Shown: positions 17,674-25,022 of the stretch, piece after piece
Layout: each line of letters begins with the position of its first letter
How positions within the stretch are numbered: position 1 is the stretch's first letter
Assembly (NCBI RefSeq): GCF_013375555.1
Contig: NZ_JABXWB010000001.1
Coordinates: forward strand, 496,001-560,000
DNA length: 64,000 nt
Reading direction: 5' to 3'
Origin: Sphingobium sp. EM0848
GTDB lineage: Bacteria > Pseudomonadota > Alphaproteobacteria > Sphingomonadales > Sphingomonadaceae
Notes under the pieces: model-generated
The model's input: the letters and a program-made list of their open reading frames with translations, nothing else
What the model was told of the DNA's origin: nothing
Databases searched by the model: none
Position numbers and translations under genes: made by a program

Positions 17674-18918
17674 ATGGGAAAAGCCCAGAATTTCAGCCCT
17701 TCAAGCATCGACGCCCTCTGCGAGGGCAAGCATCCTGACCCGTTGGTGGCCGGTCTTTGTGTCATCGTCAGTGGCACCGGCCGAAAGGTTTGGCAGTTCC
17801 GCCGCCGGGTCGCGAAGTCTGGCCTGGTTATCACCCTGAAGCTCGGAGGGTTTCCGGCCCACTCGATTGCTGCGGCGCGGCAATGGGCTTCAGGCCTGAA
17901 CGACGCGATCGAACGAGGGGAGGACCCTCGTATTGGAATTCGCATCGAAAAGGCGAAGGGGGTTACGGTCAAAGACGCTCACACCCTCTACATGGCGACC
18001 ATGAAGCGCGGTGAGCGTAAGACGCTCAAGCCCCGCACTCTGGCGGACAAGGAAATCATCTTCGAGCGTGACATTAAACCGAGGCTGGGTGGAAAGACGC
18101 TCAATGACCTCACGGACGATGATTGTTGGGATGCCGTCTACGACAAGGCCAAAAGCTCAAAGGACCGGGCAAACAAATTGGCCGGCGAACTAAGCTGCTT
18201 CCTGCGATGGTGTGCGGGGCGCGAGGGCAAGATGGCCGGAATCCAATTGCAGGCGCATCCTGCTCCTTCGCTCAATTCCAACTGGTTCGCCACCGGGCCG
18301 AAGGCGAACAAGCGGTTCCTGAGCGCCGAAGAGCTCGGATGTCTATTCCAGGCGCTGTTACCGGAGTCTCACGGCTGTCGCCGCGGCGTCCTACTCCTTC
18401 TCTTGACCGCGGCACGGAGAAACGAGCTGTTTGGGGCGCCGGCCCGTGAGGTCGCGGGCGGGGTTTGGACTCTACCCGCTGAGCGATCCAAAAACGGCGA
18501 GGAGAACATCATCATGCTTGGGCCTTGGGGGCGAAAGCTCGCGCAGACCAACCATGAATGGCTCTTCCCCTCGAGTCGTATTGACGGACCGCAGCTCTGT
18601 GGATGGTTCAAGGTGCGCGATCGTGTCCTCAAGCGCATGAGGGAACTTTCGGTTCGAGAGATTCCCTCCTGGCATTTCCACGATCTTCGGCGGACATTCC
18701 GCTCTCATGCACGAGGCATCGGCATCGACCGCGATATCGCTGAGCTAATGCTTAATCACAAGCGCAAGGGGATCGAGGGCGTGTACGACAAGAACCAGGA
18801 ACTGGAACTCCGCGCGAGCGGCTTTGCCGCCTGGGAGCGATTCTTGATTGATATTGCTTCGGCGGCTGGGTTGGCGAGAATTCTCGATGTGCCAGGTTTC
18901 GAGAAAATTGCTGAATAA
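17674..18918 (+). CDS. Tyrosine recombinase (integrase) next to tRNA-Met
   Basis: The protein has 414 residues from the ATG at 17674; the frame is open upstream to 17611, so a longer start is possible. An N-terminal arm-binding domain (about 5-90, with LGGFPAHSIAAARQWA) and a core-binding SAM-like domain (about 100-190) precede the catalytic domain. Catalytic residues are visible: R248 or R249 (TAARRNEL), H336-x2-R339 (HDLRRTF), H362 and nucleophile Y371 (GVYDK). It reads away from tRNA-Met and starts 190 bases after it, the usual layout for an element integrated at a tRNA 3' end. A tRNA-like fragment lies just after its stop. Confidence 0.92.
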   Translation: MGKAQNFSPSSIDALCEGKHPDPLVAGLCVIVSGTGRKVWQFRRRVAKSGLVITLKLGGFPAHSIAAARQWASGLNDAIERGEDPRIGIRIEKAKGVTVKDAHTLYMATMKRGERKTLKPRTLADKEIIFERDIKPRLGGKTLNDLTDDDCWDAVYDKAKSSKDRANKLAGELSCFLRWCAGREGKMAGIQLQAHPAPSLNSNWFATGPKANKRFLSAEELGCLFQALLPESHGCRRGVLLLLLTAARRNELFGAPAREVAGGVWTLPAERSKNGEENIIMLGPWGRKLAQTNHEWLFPSSRIDGPQLCGWFKVRDRVLKRMRELSVREIPSWHFHDLRRTFRSHARGIGIDRDIAELMLNHKRKGIEGVYDKNQELELRASGFAAWERFLIDIASAAGLARILDVPGFEKIAE

Positions 18919-18925
18919 AGCGTTC

Positions 18926-18946
18926 GCGAATCGGGAGCGTTTCAAA
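18926..18946 (+). repeat. 21-base direct repeat, copy 1
   Basis: The segment GCGAATCGGGA-xx-GTTTCAAA begins 8 bases after the integrase stop and recurs at 19650-19670 with 19 of 21 bases the same (GC changed to AT). It merges into the tRNA-like fragment that follows. Confidence 0.6.
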
Positions 18947-18993
18947 ATCCGCGATGGTAATAAATGTCGATTCGATTCCGACCGCCCGCGCCA
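18940..18993 (+). other. Fragment resembling the 3' half of a tRNA gene (possible attachment-site scar)
   Basis: The segment contains TTCAAAATCCGCG, then a TTCGATT T-loop in an imperfect stem (GTCGA against CCGAC), and finishes CGCCCGC-G-CCA like an acceptor strand, discriminator base and CCA. No matching GCGGGCG acceptor strand or D-arm is found upstream, so it is not a complete tRNA. Integrative elements leave such 3' tRNA pieces at their far end. The sequence is not a copy of the tRNA-Met end at 17483, so it would come from a different integration. Confidence 0.5.
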
Positions 18994-19817
18994 GTTCCTT
19001 GGCGATACCCGAAGGAGATCAGCCGCCTTTTGGTTGGTTAAATATGCGGGCAGGCGTGGATGGACCGGTTCGGACAAAGGGTTCTCGCCTGGGAGGCGCG
19101 CGAATGTCCCACCACCATCTCCTTGGGGCCTCGAGCATAACTGATTCGCGCCGCAAGAAAAATGGGTTCGGCACTACAGTGCCGGATGTTGCGGAACGTG
19201 CCCGAATGCATGAAGGCGGCCGAGATGGTATCCTGATCGACCACGATGGACGTCGTTCGGATGGAGGTGGCATAACGCTGATGCGACGGGTAGTTCGATT
19301 TCCCACTACGGGATCGAACCAGGCACTAGCTCAGGAGTGCCATCCCATTTTCTGGAGGGTTTGACGAATTAAGGAAAATAATAACAAGAGCTTATCTTAA
19401 GATTGAGGGGTCTTCTCGTTCGCAAGCTGAGGCGCGGTTTTTTCCTCGGCTCCACCACTTCCATTTGATTTTATTGGATAATTTTCCCCTTCTGGGGACG
19501 GGCCTAAGTTGGGGCCTAATTTCAGCTTGACGCATTTTGCTCAAGCATCTGTGATCTCCCTGCCGATGCTAGCGCACATCGCGTTGTCCATGCCCAGAGG
19601 TCAGTGTCCTCAATGTGCTAGGGGGCACCGGCATTAAGAGGCATGCGATGCGAATCGGGAATGTTTCAAAGGCGGCCGTTCCGCGTCGTTCTCCGGCCTC
19701 AAAAAAATTTCTAGGAAAGGGGCGCATTGAAGGCGCCTCAGGTGTCAGCCTTTTGGGAATGTAAGGGTTGCTTCCTTTCCGGGCTTATTTCGGCTTGCCG
19801 TAATTGTCGCCGGATCG
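18994..19817. other. 824 bases without a convincing gene
   Basis: Open frames up to 136 codons occur but none has recognisable motifs, a good start site or coding character. On the minus strand, about 19050 down to 18998, the frame encodes LTNQKAADLLRVSPR, which resembles the helix-turn-helix of excisionase- or antitoxin-type proteins (LTxQxAADLLxVSR) and breaks off beside the tRNA-like CCA. The rest looks like decayed mobile DNA. It carries the second copy of a 21-base repeat. Confidence 0.5.
19650..19670 (+). repeat. 21-base direct repeat, copy 2
   Basis: This is the second copy of the repeat described at 18926-18946, 724 bases downstream and in the same orientation. It shows no tRNA-like sequence after it. 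Confidence 0.6.
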
Positions 19818-20366
19818 GTGGCCGCCAGAGAGGTGGGGCGCCTAATCCCACGGCGTCACTTTAAGCTGCCTCTGGAATTGAAGGGGCGCCGTTATGGCGG
19901 AGCGGGTTTGAGCGTGCGTGGCGGATCTGTCGCAGCCGAAGATGGAGCGACTGGCGTATGTGCCATTATTTCAGGAGCAGCGACTGCCCCGGCTGTTCGG
20001 GGGCCACGACGACGACCGCTGCTCGCTCCCTGGCAGGTGAGCTTGGCAAAGAACCTCATGCGTGAGCGGTTGGCGTCCACGGTTTCAATTGCCGATATCG
20101 CCTTCAACTGCCGATTGTCAGTCAATTATTTCGAGCGGGCGTTCTCGAATTCCGTAGGAATTTCCCCCTATGCTTGGCTGCTGGAGCAACGAGTCGCGCA
20201 CGCAAAAGATTTCCTGCGCATCTCTGCCATCCCGATAGTACGCATTGCGTTGGATTGTGGGTTCACGGACCAGGCTCATTTCACCAACACGTTCTCGCGC
20301 AAGGTGGGTGTGAGTCCGAGGGCATGGCGAAATAGGCATTCGCCAACGAAAGAAGCGCAGCGATGA
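19818..20366 (+). CDS. AraC-family transcriptional regulator (short form)
   Basis: The frame gives 182 residues; the start codon is uncertain, and the first 70 residues have no recognised domain. The C-terminal part (about 75-175) is a clear AraC double helix-turn-helix: TVSIADIAFNCRLSVNYFER for the first and IVRIALDCGFTDQAHFTNTF for the second, ending VGVSPRAWR. It likely binds DNA as an activator. The usual ligand-binding domain is missing or reduced, so this may be a truncated gene whose 5' end was lost by recombination. It stands alone in the boundary region. Confidence 0.75.
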   Translation: MAAREVGRLIPRRHFKLPLELKGRRYGGAGLSVRGGSVAAEDGATGVCAIISGAATAPAVRGPRRRPLLAPWQVSLAKNLMRERLASTVSIADIAFNCRLSVNYFERAFSNSVGISPYAWLLEQRVAHAKDFLRISAIPIVRIALDCGFTDQAHFTNTFSRKVGVSPRAWRNRHSPTKEAQR

Positions 20367-20696
20367 TGACGTTTCTCGCCGTGAACGGGATCAACGCTCT
20401 GTCTCCGTGCCGAGAATGCGGAACTTTTTATAGCTCAAGCCGCCCAACCGTGGGAAGGGGAAGTTGGCTTTTTGCGTCGATGTCTCCCAGGGTCGCGTCA
20501 GTCCACGCCGCCGGCCTATCAAAGCTATTCAAAAGCCATGGTAATTTTTCGAATTTGACAGATCGAGAGGCGTAGAAACGTTGGCACATCTCTCCAAGCT
20601 CGACAGCTGAAATTGCGCTCGATAGGAAAACGGGGACTGACCAAGAGGCTACGTCTAGGGCGCATTTAAAGCCCGAAGTGGAGATCATGGCGCCGA
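20367..20696. other. 330 bases without a recognisable gene
   Basis: Short open frames occur on both strands (up to about 104 codons on the minus strand, overlapping the sigma factor start) but none shows motifs or a plausible start. It probably contains the promoter of the downstream sigma-factor gene; no clear element could be assigned. Confidence 0.4.
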
Positions 20697-21299
20697 ATGA
20701 AGCGTGATCGAGCAACCGAGCTTCCCGATCCTGCACGCGCAAAAGCTGATGCCGGACTTATTGCGCCCCGGCGGTTTGAAAAAGAGGATAGAGCCCCGAC
20801 CGTCGATTTGCTTGATTTCCTGTCGCAGGACTACGTTCAGTTTTTGCGCAGGCTTACCAGAAAGTTTGGTTCGATCGATTTTGCTACCGATGTACTCCAA
20901 GACCTGTACGTGAGGATTTGCACCGGATCCCTATCGAGTAGCATTGATAAGCCGAGGGCCTATCTATACCGAATGGCCGTCAATCTGGGCCACAACCTCG
21001 TCCGGCGAGAAAAGCGCAACACACCGTTAGACGCGAGTATGATCGAAAATCTCGTGGACACTGCTCCTGATTCGGAAAGGGTGCTGATCGGGATAAGCGA
21101 ACTAAACTTTGTCCTCCATGAGCTGAGTATGCTGCCGGAACGGCGCCGGGCAATTTTCCTGGCGCGGTGGCGCGACGAAAAGGAGCTCGCGACTATTGCG
21201 AGCGAATTCGGCTTGCATCGGCGAACCGTGCAGAAAGAATTGGCTCGAACTGAGGCGCATTTGCGGTTCGTGCTACGTCGCGCCGACAGTTTTGGTTAA
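20697..21299 (+). CDS. ECF-type sigma factor, FecI-like
   Basis: The protein has 200 residues. Region 2 is visible near 45-110 (FATDVLQDLYVRICTG and RAYLYRMAVNLGHNLVRRE) and region 4 near 140-195 (LPERRRAIFLARWRDEKELATIASEFGLHRRTVQKELARTE, read as two helices of the DNA-binding domain). FecI-like factors are usually followed by a FecR anti-sigma gene and a TonB receptor. Here the gene is followed at once by an IS110 element, so its partner may have been lost or displaced. The residues up to 40 are unusually long and charged. It may act on TonB-receptor promoters, by family knowledge only. Confidence 0.85.
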   Translation: MKRDRATELPDPARAKADAGLIAPRRFEKEDRAPTVDLLDFLSQDYVQFLRRLTRKFGSIDFATDVLQDLYVRICTGSLSSSIDKPRAYLYRMAVNLGHNLVRREKRNTPLDASMIENLVDTAPDSERVLIGISELNFVLHELSMLPERRRAIFLARWRDEKELATIASEFGLHRRTVQKELARTEAHLRFVLRRADSFG

Positions 21300-21475
21300 G
21301 AACACCAATCGAGATTTGGATGGCGCTCAGCCACCGGCGTGGCCTCGCACCCAAGGATAAGGTGATAGGGGTTTTCAAGCGACATCGGAAAGAACATCTT
21401 TTAGAGTCCCCTTGAAGGAGGAACCCCTCCGACTTCAGTCGGATGCTGGCTTCAGCCCCAGACTCGGCCAGTAGT

Positions 21476-21539
21476 CTGTACCCTCGGAGAAAAATGAACA
21501 GCCCGAAAGGCGAGAGTTCATTTTTCTCCGAGGGTACAG
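21476..21539. repeat. Perfect 24-bp inverted repeat with 16-base loop
   Basis: Bases 21476-21499 (starting CTGTACCCTCGG) are the exact reverse complement of 21516-21539. The loop contains a further small GCC-CGAAA-GGC hairpin. No T-run follows in either direction that would make it a standard terminator. It may be two ends of a deleted insertion sequence, a small palindromic repeat element, or part of the IS110 non-coding RNA region. Confidence 0.85.
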
Positions 21540-21611
21540 ATCCTATGAAGGGGGTGAACAGCGGGCGACATTCGGCCAGGATGTTTCTGCTCAAAAACGC
21601 TGGAGGCAGGT

Positions 21612-22826
21612 ATGTCCGTAACATCCCACCGTACCGAATCATCGCCCGTTGTTCGGGTCGATCTTGGGGCAATTTTCTGTTCATTGGAATTGAGTCAATC
21701 GAAGTGGCTGGTGACGTCTTTGTCGCCGGGTAGTGGGGAAAAGTTATCGAGGTTCACATTGGCGGCTCACGACGTGGCAGGGCTCCGCGCCCGCTTTGCT
21801 GAACTACAGCGCAAGGCTGAGGCTCGCACCGGACAAGAATATCCAATTATTACCATCCAAGAGGCTGGCCTCGATGGTTTTTGGCTGCACAGGGTACTCG
21901 AGGCGGAGGGGGTTGAAAGCCATGTGGTGGATCCCGCATCGGTGGCGGTGTCACGCCGCAAACGTCGTGTCAAAACCGATCGGATCGACGGAGAGACATT
22001 GATCCGGACACTTCTGGCCTTCAAACGTGGGGAACCCCGGGTTTGCGCGATGGTCCGGGCACCCACGCCAGAAGAGGAAGACCGGCGACGGGTAGGACGC
22101 GAACGCAAGACCCTGACATGCGAGGTGACGCGGCACATCAATAGAATCAAAGGCCTTCTCTACGGGCAGGGCGTTACCGATTATGAACCGCGCAAACGCG
22201 ATCGTCGCAAGCGTCTTGAGGAATTACGCACCGGAGATGGGCGTACCCTTCCTTCCAGATTGAAGGCCCAGATCAGTCGCGAACTCGATCGTCTCGAACT
22301 GGTGCTGAACCAAATCAGGGATTGCGAGGAGGAGCGCGACGCCATGCTTGCCGAGGCCGCAACCGCTTCCCGGCCAAACCCTTCATCTTCATCGACGGCA
22401 ATCCACACGCCACCGCGACCGACGGTGCCCGCCATGCTGATCGAGCTGAAAGGTATCGGCGCGGAGAGCGCCTCGGTACTGTGGCTTGAAGGATTGTCCC
22501 GCCCCTTCGACAATCGCCGGCAGGTAGCGGCCTATGCGGGGCTGGCACCTTCGCACTGGCAAAGCGGGCAGGTCAATCATGATCAGGGTGTCTCGAAGGC
22601 GGGCAATCCGCGATTGCGCACCGCACTCATCCAGTTAGCCTGGCTGTGGGTGCGTCACCAGCCGGATTCCGCACTCACGCTGTGGTTCAAGAACCGCGTG
22701 GCACACAATGGCGGCAAGTTCAAAAAATCGACGATTGTCGCTTTGGCCCGCAAACTCCTGGTCGCCCTATGGCGATACGTCCAGGCCGGTGTTGTCATCG
22801 AGGGAGCCGTCATGCAGCCTTCATGA
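21612..22826 (+). CDS. IS110-family transposase
   Basis: The protein has 404 residues. The N-terminal RuvC-like DEDD domain shows D17 (VRVDLGA), E84 (IQEAGLDG) and D123/D126 (KTDRIDGETL). A coiled linker follows (about 200-260). The C-terminal Tnp20 domain has IELKGIGAESASVLWLEG and the catalytic-serine segment GVSKAGNPRLR. IS110 transposases combine both active sites with a bridge RNA to direct insertion. The frame is intact, so the element may still be active. Confidence 0.93.
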   Translation: MSVTSHRTESSPVVRVDLGAIFCSLELSQSKWLVTSLSPGSGEKLSRFTLAAHDVAGLRARFAELQRKAEARTGQEYPIITIQEAGLDGFWLHRVLEAEGVESHVVDPASVAVSRRKRRVKTDRIDGETLIRTLLAFKRGEPRVCAMVRAPTPEEEDRRRVGRERKTLTCEVTRHINRIKGLLYGQGVTDYEPRKRDRRKRLEELRTGDGRTLPSRLKAQISRELDRLELVLNQIRDCEEERDAMLAEAATASRPNPSSSSTAIHTPPRPTVPAMLIELKGIGAESASVLWLEGLSRPFDNRRQVAAYAGLAPSHWQSGQVNHDQGVSKAGNPRLRTALIQLAWLWVRHQPDSALTLWFKNRVAHNGGKFKKSTIVALARKLLVALWRYVQAGVVIEGAVMQPS

Positions 22827-23136
22827 TGAACCATGAATTCGATTTGAGAGATCTTCCAGGATTCTGATCAGTTCCTGGTGGATGTGGGGCAGGCGAACCG
22901 ACCCATAGTCTGGCTTTACTAGCCGCTAGTACAGAATGGTCCCGTCTACCTCGAGCTTTAGTCCGCCGTAAGCGGGATCATGGTGCAGCCATCAATGAAG
23001 CTGACCGTATATAAGGAGGATAGGGCTCGGCCACGGGTCCGGTCATGCCATCAAAGCTCGACCCCCAAATCCAAATGACAAGAAGGAAAAACGCATACTG
23101 AAGCAGACTCGCTCTTGATCCCCTTCATATAAGACT

Positions 23137-23576
23137 ATGGGCTACAGCAGCGGTTGTCACACAACATTCCATCATCGCTACCATCTGGTCTGGGCGCCGA
23201 AACGAAGTTCAGCAAAGCTAAATATCGGTTCAAGGTGCTGCATGGCGAGGTGCGCCTGCGGGTTCGGGAGATCATACGACAGGTCTGCGCGGAGATGGGC
23301 GTGACCATCGTCCATGGGGTGCTCTCGCGTGATCACGTCCATATGTTCGTTGAAATCCCGCCCCACGTCTCGGTCAGTGACTTCGTGCGGCGCGCCAAGG
23401 GCCGGTCATCCCGCAAAATCCAGCAGGAGTTCGAACATATCCGCAAGCGCTATTGGGGCCAGCGCTTCTGGCAGCGCGGCTACTTCTCCACCACATCCGG
23501 CAACATCACCGACGACATCATCCTGCGTTACCTGGACAAGCATGGCCACAAAAACGGCTTCAGCCCCTCCGCGTGA
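23137..23576 (+). pseudogene. tnpA: IS200/IS605-family TnpA (Y1 HUH transposase), frameshifted
   Basis: From ATG 23137 the frame starts MGYSSGCHTTFHHRYHLVWAPK, as in full-length TnpA, but then leaves frame. The rest continues in another frame from YRFKVLHGEVRLRVREIIRQ to the stop at 23576. About 20 extra bases near 23202-23221 separate the two and shift the frame. The remainder is well preserved: HUH motif DHVHMF, KGRSSRKIQ, RYWGQRFWQRGYF and the nucleophile tyrosine in ILRYLDKH. No tnpB is present. An ACCGGC-GTCA-GCCGGT hairpin just after the stop would be the right-end recognition hairpin. Confidence 0.8.
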
Positions 23577-23580
23577 TCCT

Positions 23581-23596
23581 ACCGGCGTCAGCCGGT
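23581..23596 (+). repeat. Right-end hairpin of the IS200/IS605 element
   Basis: A perfect 6-bp stem (ACCGGC/GCCGGT) with a GTCA loop starts 5 bases after the tnpA stop. Y1 transposases recognise such short hairpins at the element ends as single-stranded DNA. A second imperfect hairpin (CAGCCGGTGATCGCGCGGCTG) follows. Confidence 0.65.
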
Positions 23597-23875
23597 CAGT
23601 CATTCAGCCGGTGATCGCGCGGCTGTCTGTTCTCGGGCGACCACTAGACTCAGGACCTATTAAATTGCGTGCGGTGATGAGGAACGTCGAGGCCGCGAGG
23701 TGGATTTTCATATCGACCTTGGTTGTCACGCGGGATTATTGGACAGCAATTGGCGTGTACCACAGCCCGAACAAGGTACGGCAGTTGCGATATGTTGCTA
23801 AAGTTGCTGCTCATCTCAAGAAACGATACGGAAGCCAAGCCTTCAAAACGAAGTAGCATGGATGTCTCGCCCCGA
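23597..23875. other. Non-coding remnant between the IS200-type element and the catabolic cluster
   Basis: No convincing gene is seen. The stretch near 23643-23665 (CTAGACTCAGGACCTATTAA) has the look of an insertion-sequence terminus. The plus-strand frame after it (to 23856, ending HLKKRYGSQAFKTK) is open but unrecognised. It is probably the scar of earlier insertions at the left edge of the catabolic genes. Confidence 0.4.
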
Positions 23876-24679
23876 TCAGGGTGGATGGCCGATGAAATCG
23901 ACTTGAGCTCGCAGCCGCAGGTCGCCCTTCGCACCCATTACGAAAGCGGTGCCGGTGGCGCTGTCGAAACCGAAACAGACAGTTTCATCTTCCCGTGTCG
24001 GCGCAATCATTCTGTATCGAAGCCGACTAATGGGCCGTTCATTCTCGATTTCACCGGCCAGGCTCGTCGCAAGCAATGGTGCATGAACGATCAGGCGTTC
24101 GTCGTGCATCACCTTCCGACAATAATCCCTGTCGAAATGGATGCGGTGACTGTTCAGCGTCAGTGCGGAATAGCGTTGCAGCGCGACGTCATCGAAACGC
24201 TCGGTCAACAGGATGTTACCGGGCGGAGGAGCGATCGGCCGGCGGTCGCGCGGCGTCATATCCGTGTAAACCAGATCCTGATCCTCAATGAGAACGGATG
24301 CGCCTTGTCTACGGTAATCATGTTTGATCGTCACAAACCATAATTTGCCGACGGAACCCTGCTTTGGATCGACCTTGGCGACATGGGAGTGCCGGGTGAT
24401 CCTGTCGCCAACCTCAATGGGTTGGAGGAATCGAATGTCGCCGCCGGCCCACATGCGATTATGTGCGGGAAGATGCGGAATGAAATCGCCCAACTGTTCA
24501 TGGCCATCCGGGCCGAGCTTGCTTCTGCGGATGGGCGAGATGCAAAATAGCCAATGCCATAGGGCTGGCAAAGCCTCTCCCTGGGTCGGTGGGTCCCGGT
24601 CCAGCAGCGCAGAAATATGATCCAGCCGACGCTGATCGATCCGGTCCGAGACGATCTGGATATTGTCAACACTTGCCAT
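23876..24679 (-). CDS. FAS1-like / MaoC-type acyl-CoA dehydratase (HTD2 family)
   Basis: The protein has 267 residues from the ATG at 24679. It is a double hotdog protein: the N-terminal hotdog has MWAGGDIRFLQPIEVGDRIT, and the C-terminal one has LTLNSHRIHFDRDY followed by LIVHAPLLAT, the usual arrangement of HTD2-like hydratases. Such enzymes hydrate or dehydrate enoyl/3-hydroxyacyl-CoA esters (mesaconyl-C4-CoA hydratase is a relative). It is the last gene of a leftward operon with a small membrane protein, two acyl-CoA dehydrogenases and a kinase. That order suggests it hydrates the product of the dehydrogenases. Confidence 0.85.
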   Translation of the reverse strand: MASVDNIQIVSDRIDQRRLDHISALLDRDPPTQGEALPALWHWLFCISPIRRSKLGPDGHEQLGDFIPHLPAHNRMWAGGDIRFLQPIEVGDRITRHSHVAKVDPKQGSVGKLWFVTIKHDYRRQGASVLIEDQDLVYTDMTPRDRRPIAPPPGNILLTERFDDVALQRYSALTLNSHRIHFDRDYCRKVMHDERLIVHAPLLATSLAGEIENERPISRLRYRMIAPTREDETVCFGFDSATGTAFVMGAKGDLRLRAQVDFIGHPP

Positions 24680-24687
24680 GATGGCCT

Positions 24688-25014
24688 TCAATGTCTGAAC
24701 GTTGCCGGGCTGACCCGTGCGAGGATGATGCGGAACCGCAGCAGCATCCAGAAGCAATAGGCCATGCTTCCCAAGGCGAGTGCCGCGATGAGGAACAGGC
24801 TCAGGCTGAGCCACAGTCGCCGTTCCACCAATTGAACCATGACCGACAGCAGGAGGAAGCTTGCCATGACGTCCGAAAGGACAAACCGCCCCCACGGCAT
24901 CGATACAAGCGACAGGGTTTCCTGTACGATGTCTCCCGTGGCCAGCGCCAATATGCACATGACAATGAGTGCCAGGGTCGTGACAGCGACGACGCCAATA
25001 TAGGTTCTTTCCAT
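24688..25014 (-). CDS. Small membrane protein of unknown function
   Basis: The protein has 108 residues with three hydrophobic segments (about 7-28, 40-65 and 70-95; for example YIGVVAVTTLALIVMCILAL). It resembles the general layout of DUF1475-type membrane proteins, but the match is only by eye. It lies 8 bases after the acyl-CoA dehydrogenase stop and 8 bases before the MaoC-type start, so it is co-transcribed with both. A role in transport or membrane anchoring of pathway enzymes is possible but not shown. Confidence 0.65.
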   Translation of the reverse strand: MERTYIGVVAVTTLALIVMCILALATGDIVQETLSLVSMPWGRFVLSDVMASFLLLSVMVQLVERRLWLSLSLFLIAALALGSMAYCFWMLLRFRIILARVSPATFRH

Positions 25015-25022
25015 TATTCCCC

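Larger units (their letters stand above)
21300..23100 (+). mobile_element. IS110-family element (approximate limits)
   Basis: A DEDD transposase gene is flanked by about 310 non-coding bases on each side, as expected for IS110 elements, which carry a guide (bridge) RNA region in a non-coding end and lack clear inverted repeats. The limits are therefore only estimates. The right-hand non-coding part contains a small hairpin TACTAG-CCG-CTAGTA at 22917-22931 and a GCTCGGCCACGG stretch near 23030. The left part holds strong hairpins at 21428-21442 and 21476-21539, the second of which may belong to the host instead. Confidence 0.7.

Noticed and set aside
18954..19364. 136-codon frame after the integrase
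   Set aside because: Its start lies inside the tRNA-like fragment, it has no recognisable motif and its composition is unlike the neighbouring genes.
17484..23875. Prophage
   Set aside because: Only an integrase and insertion sequences are seen; there are no capsid, terminase, tail or lysis genes.
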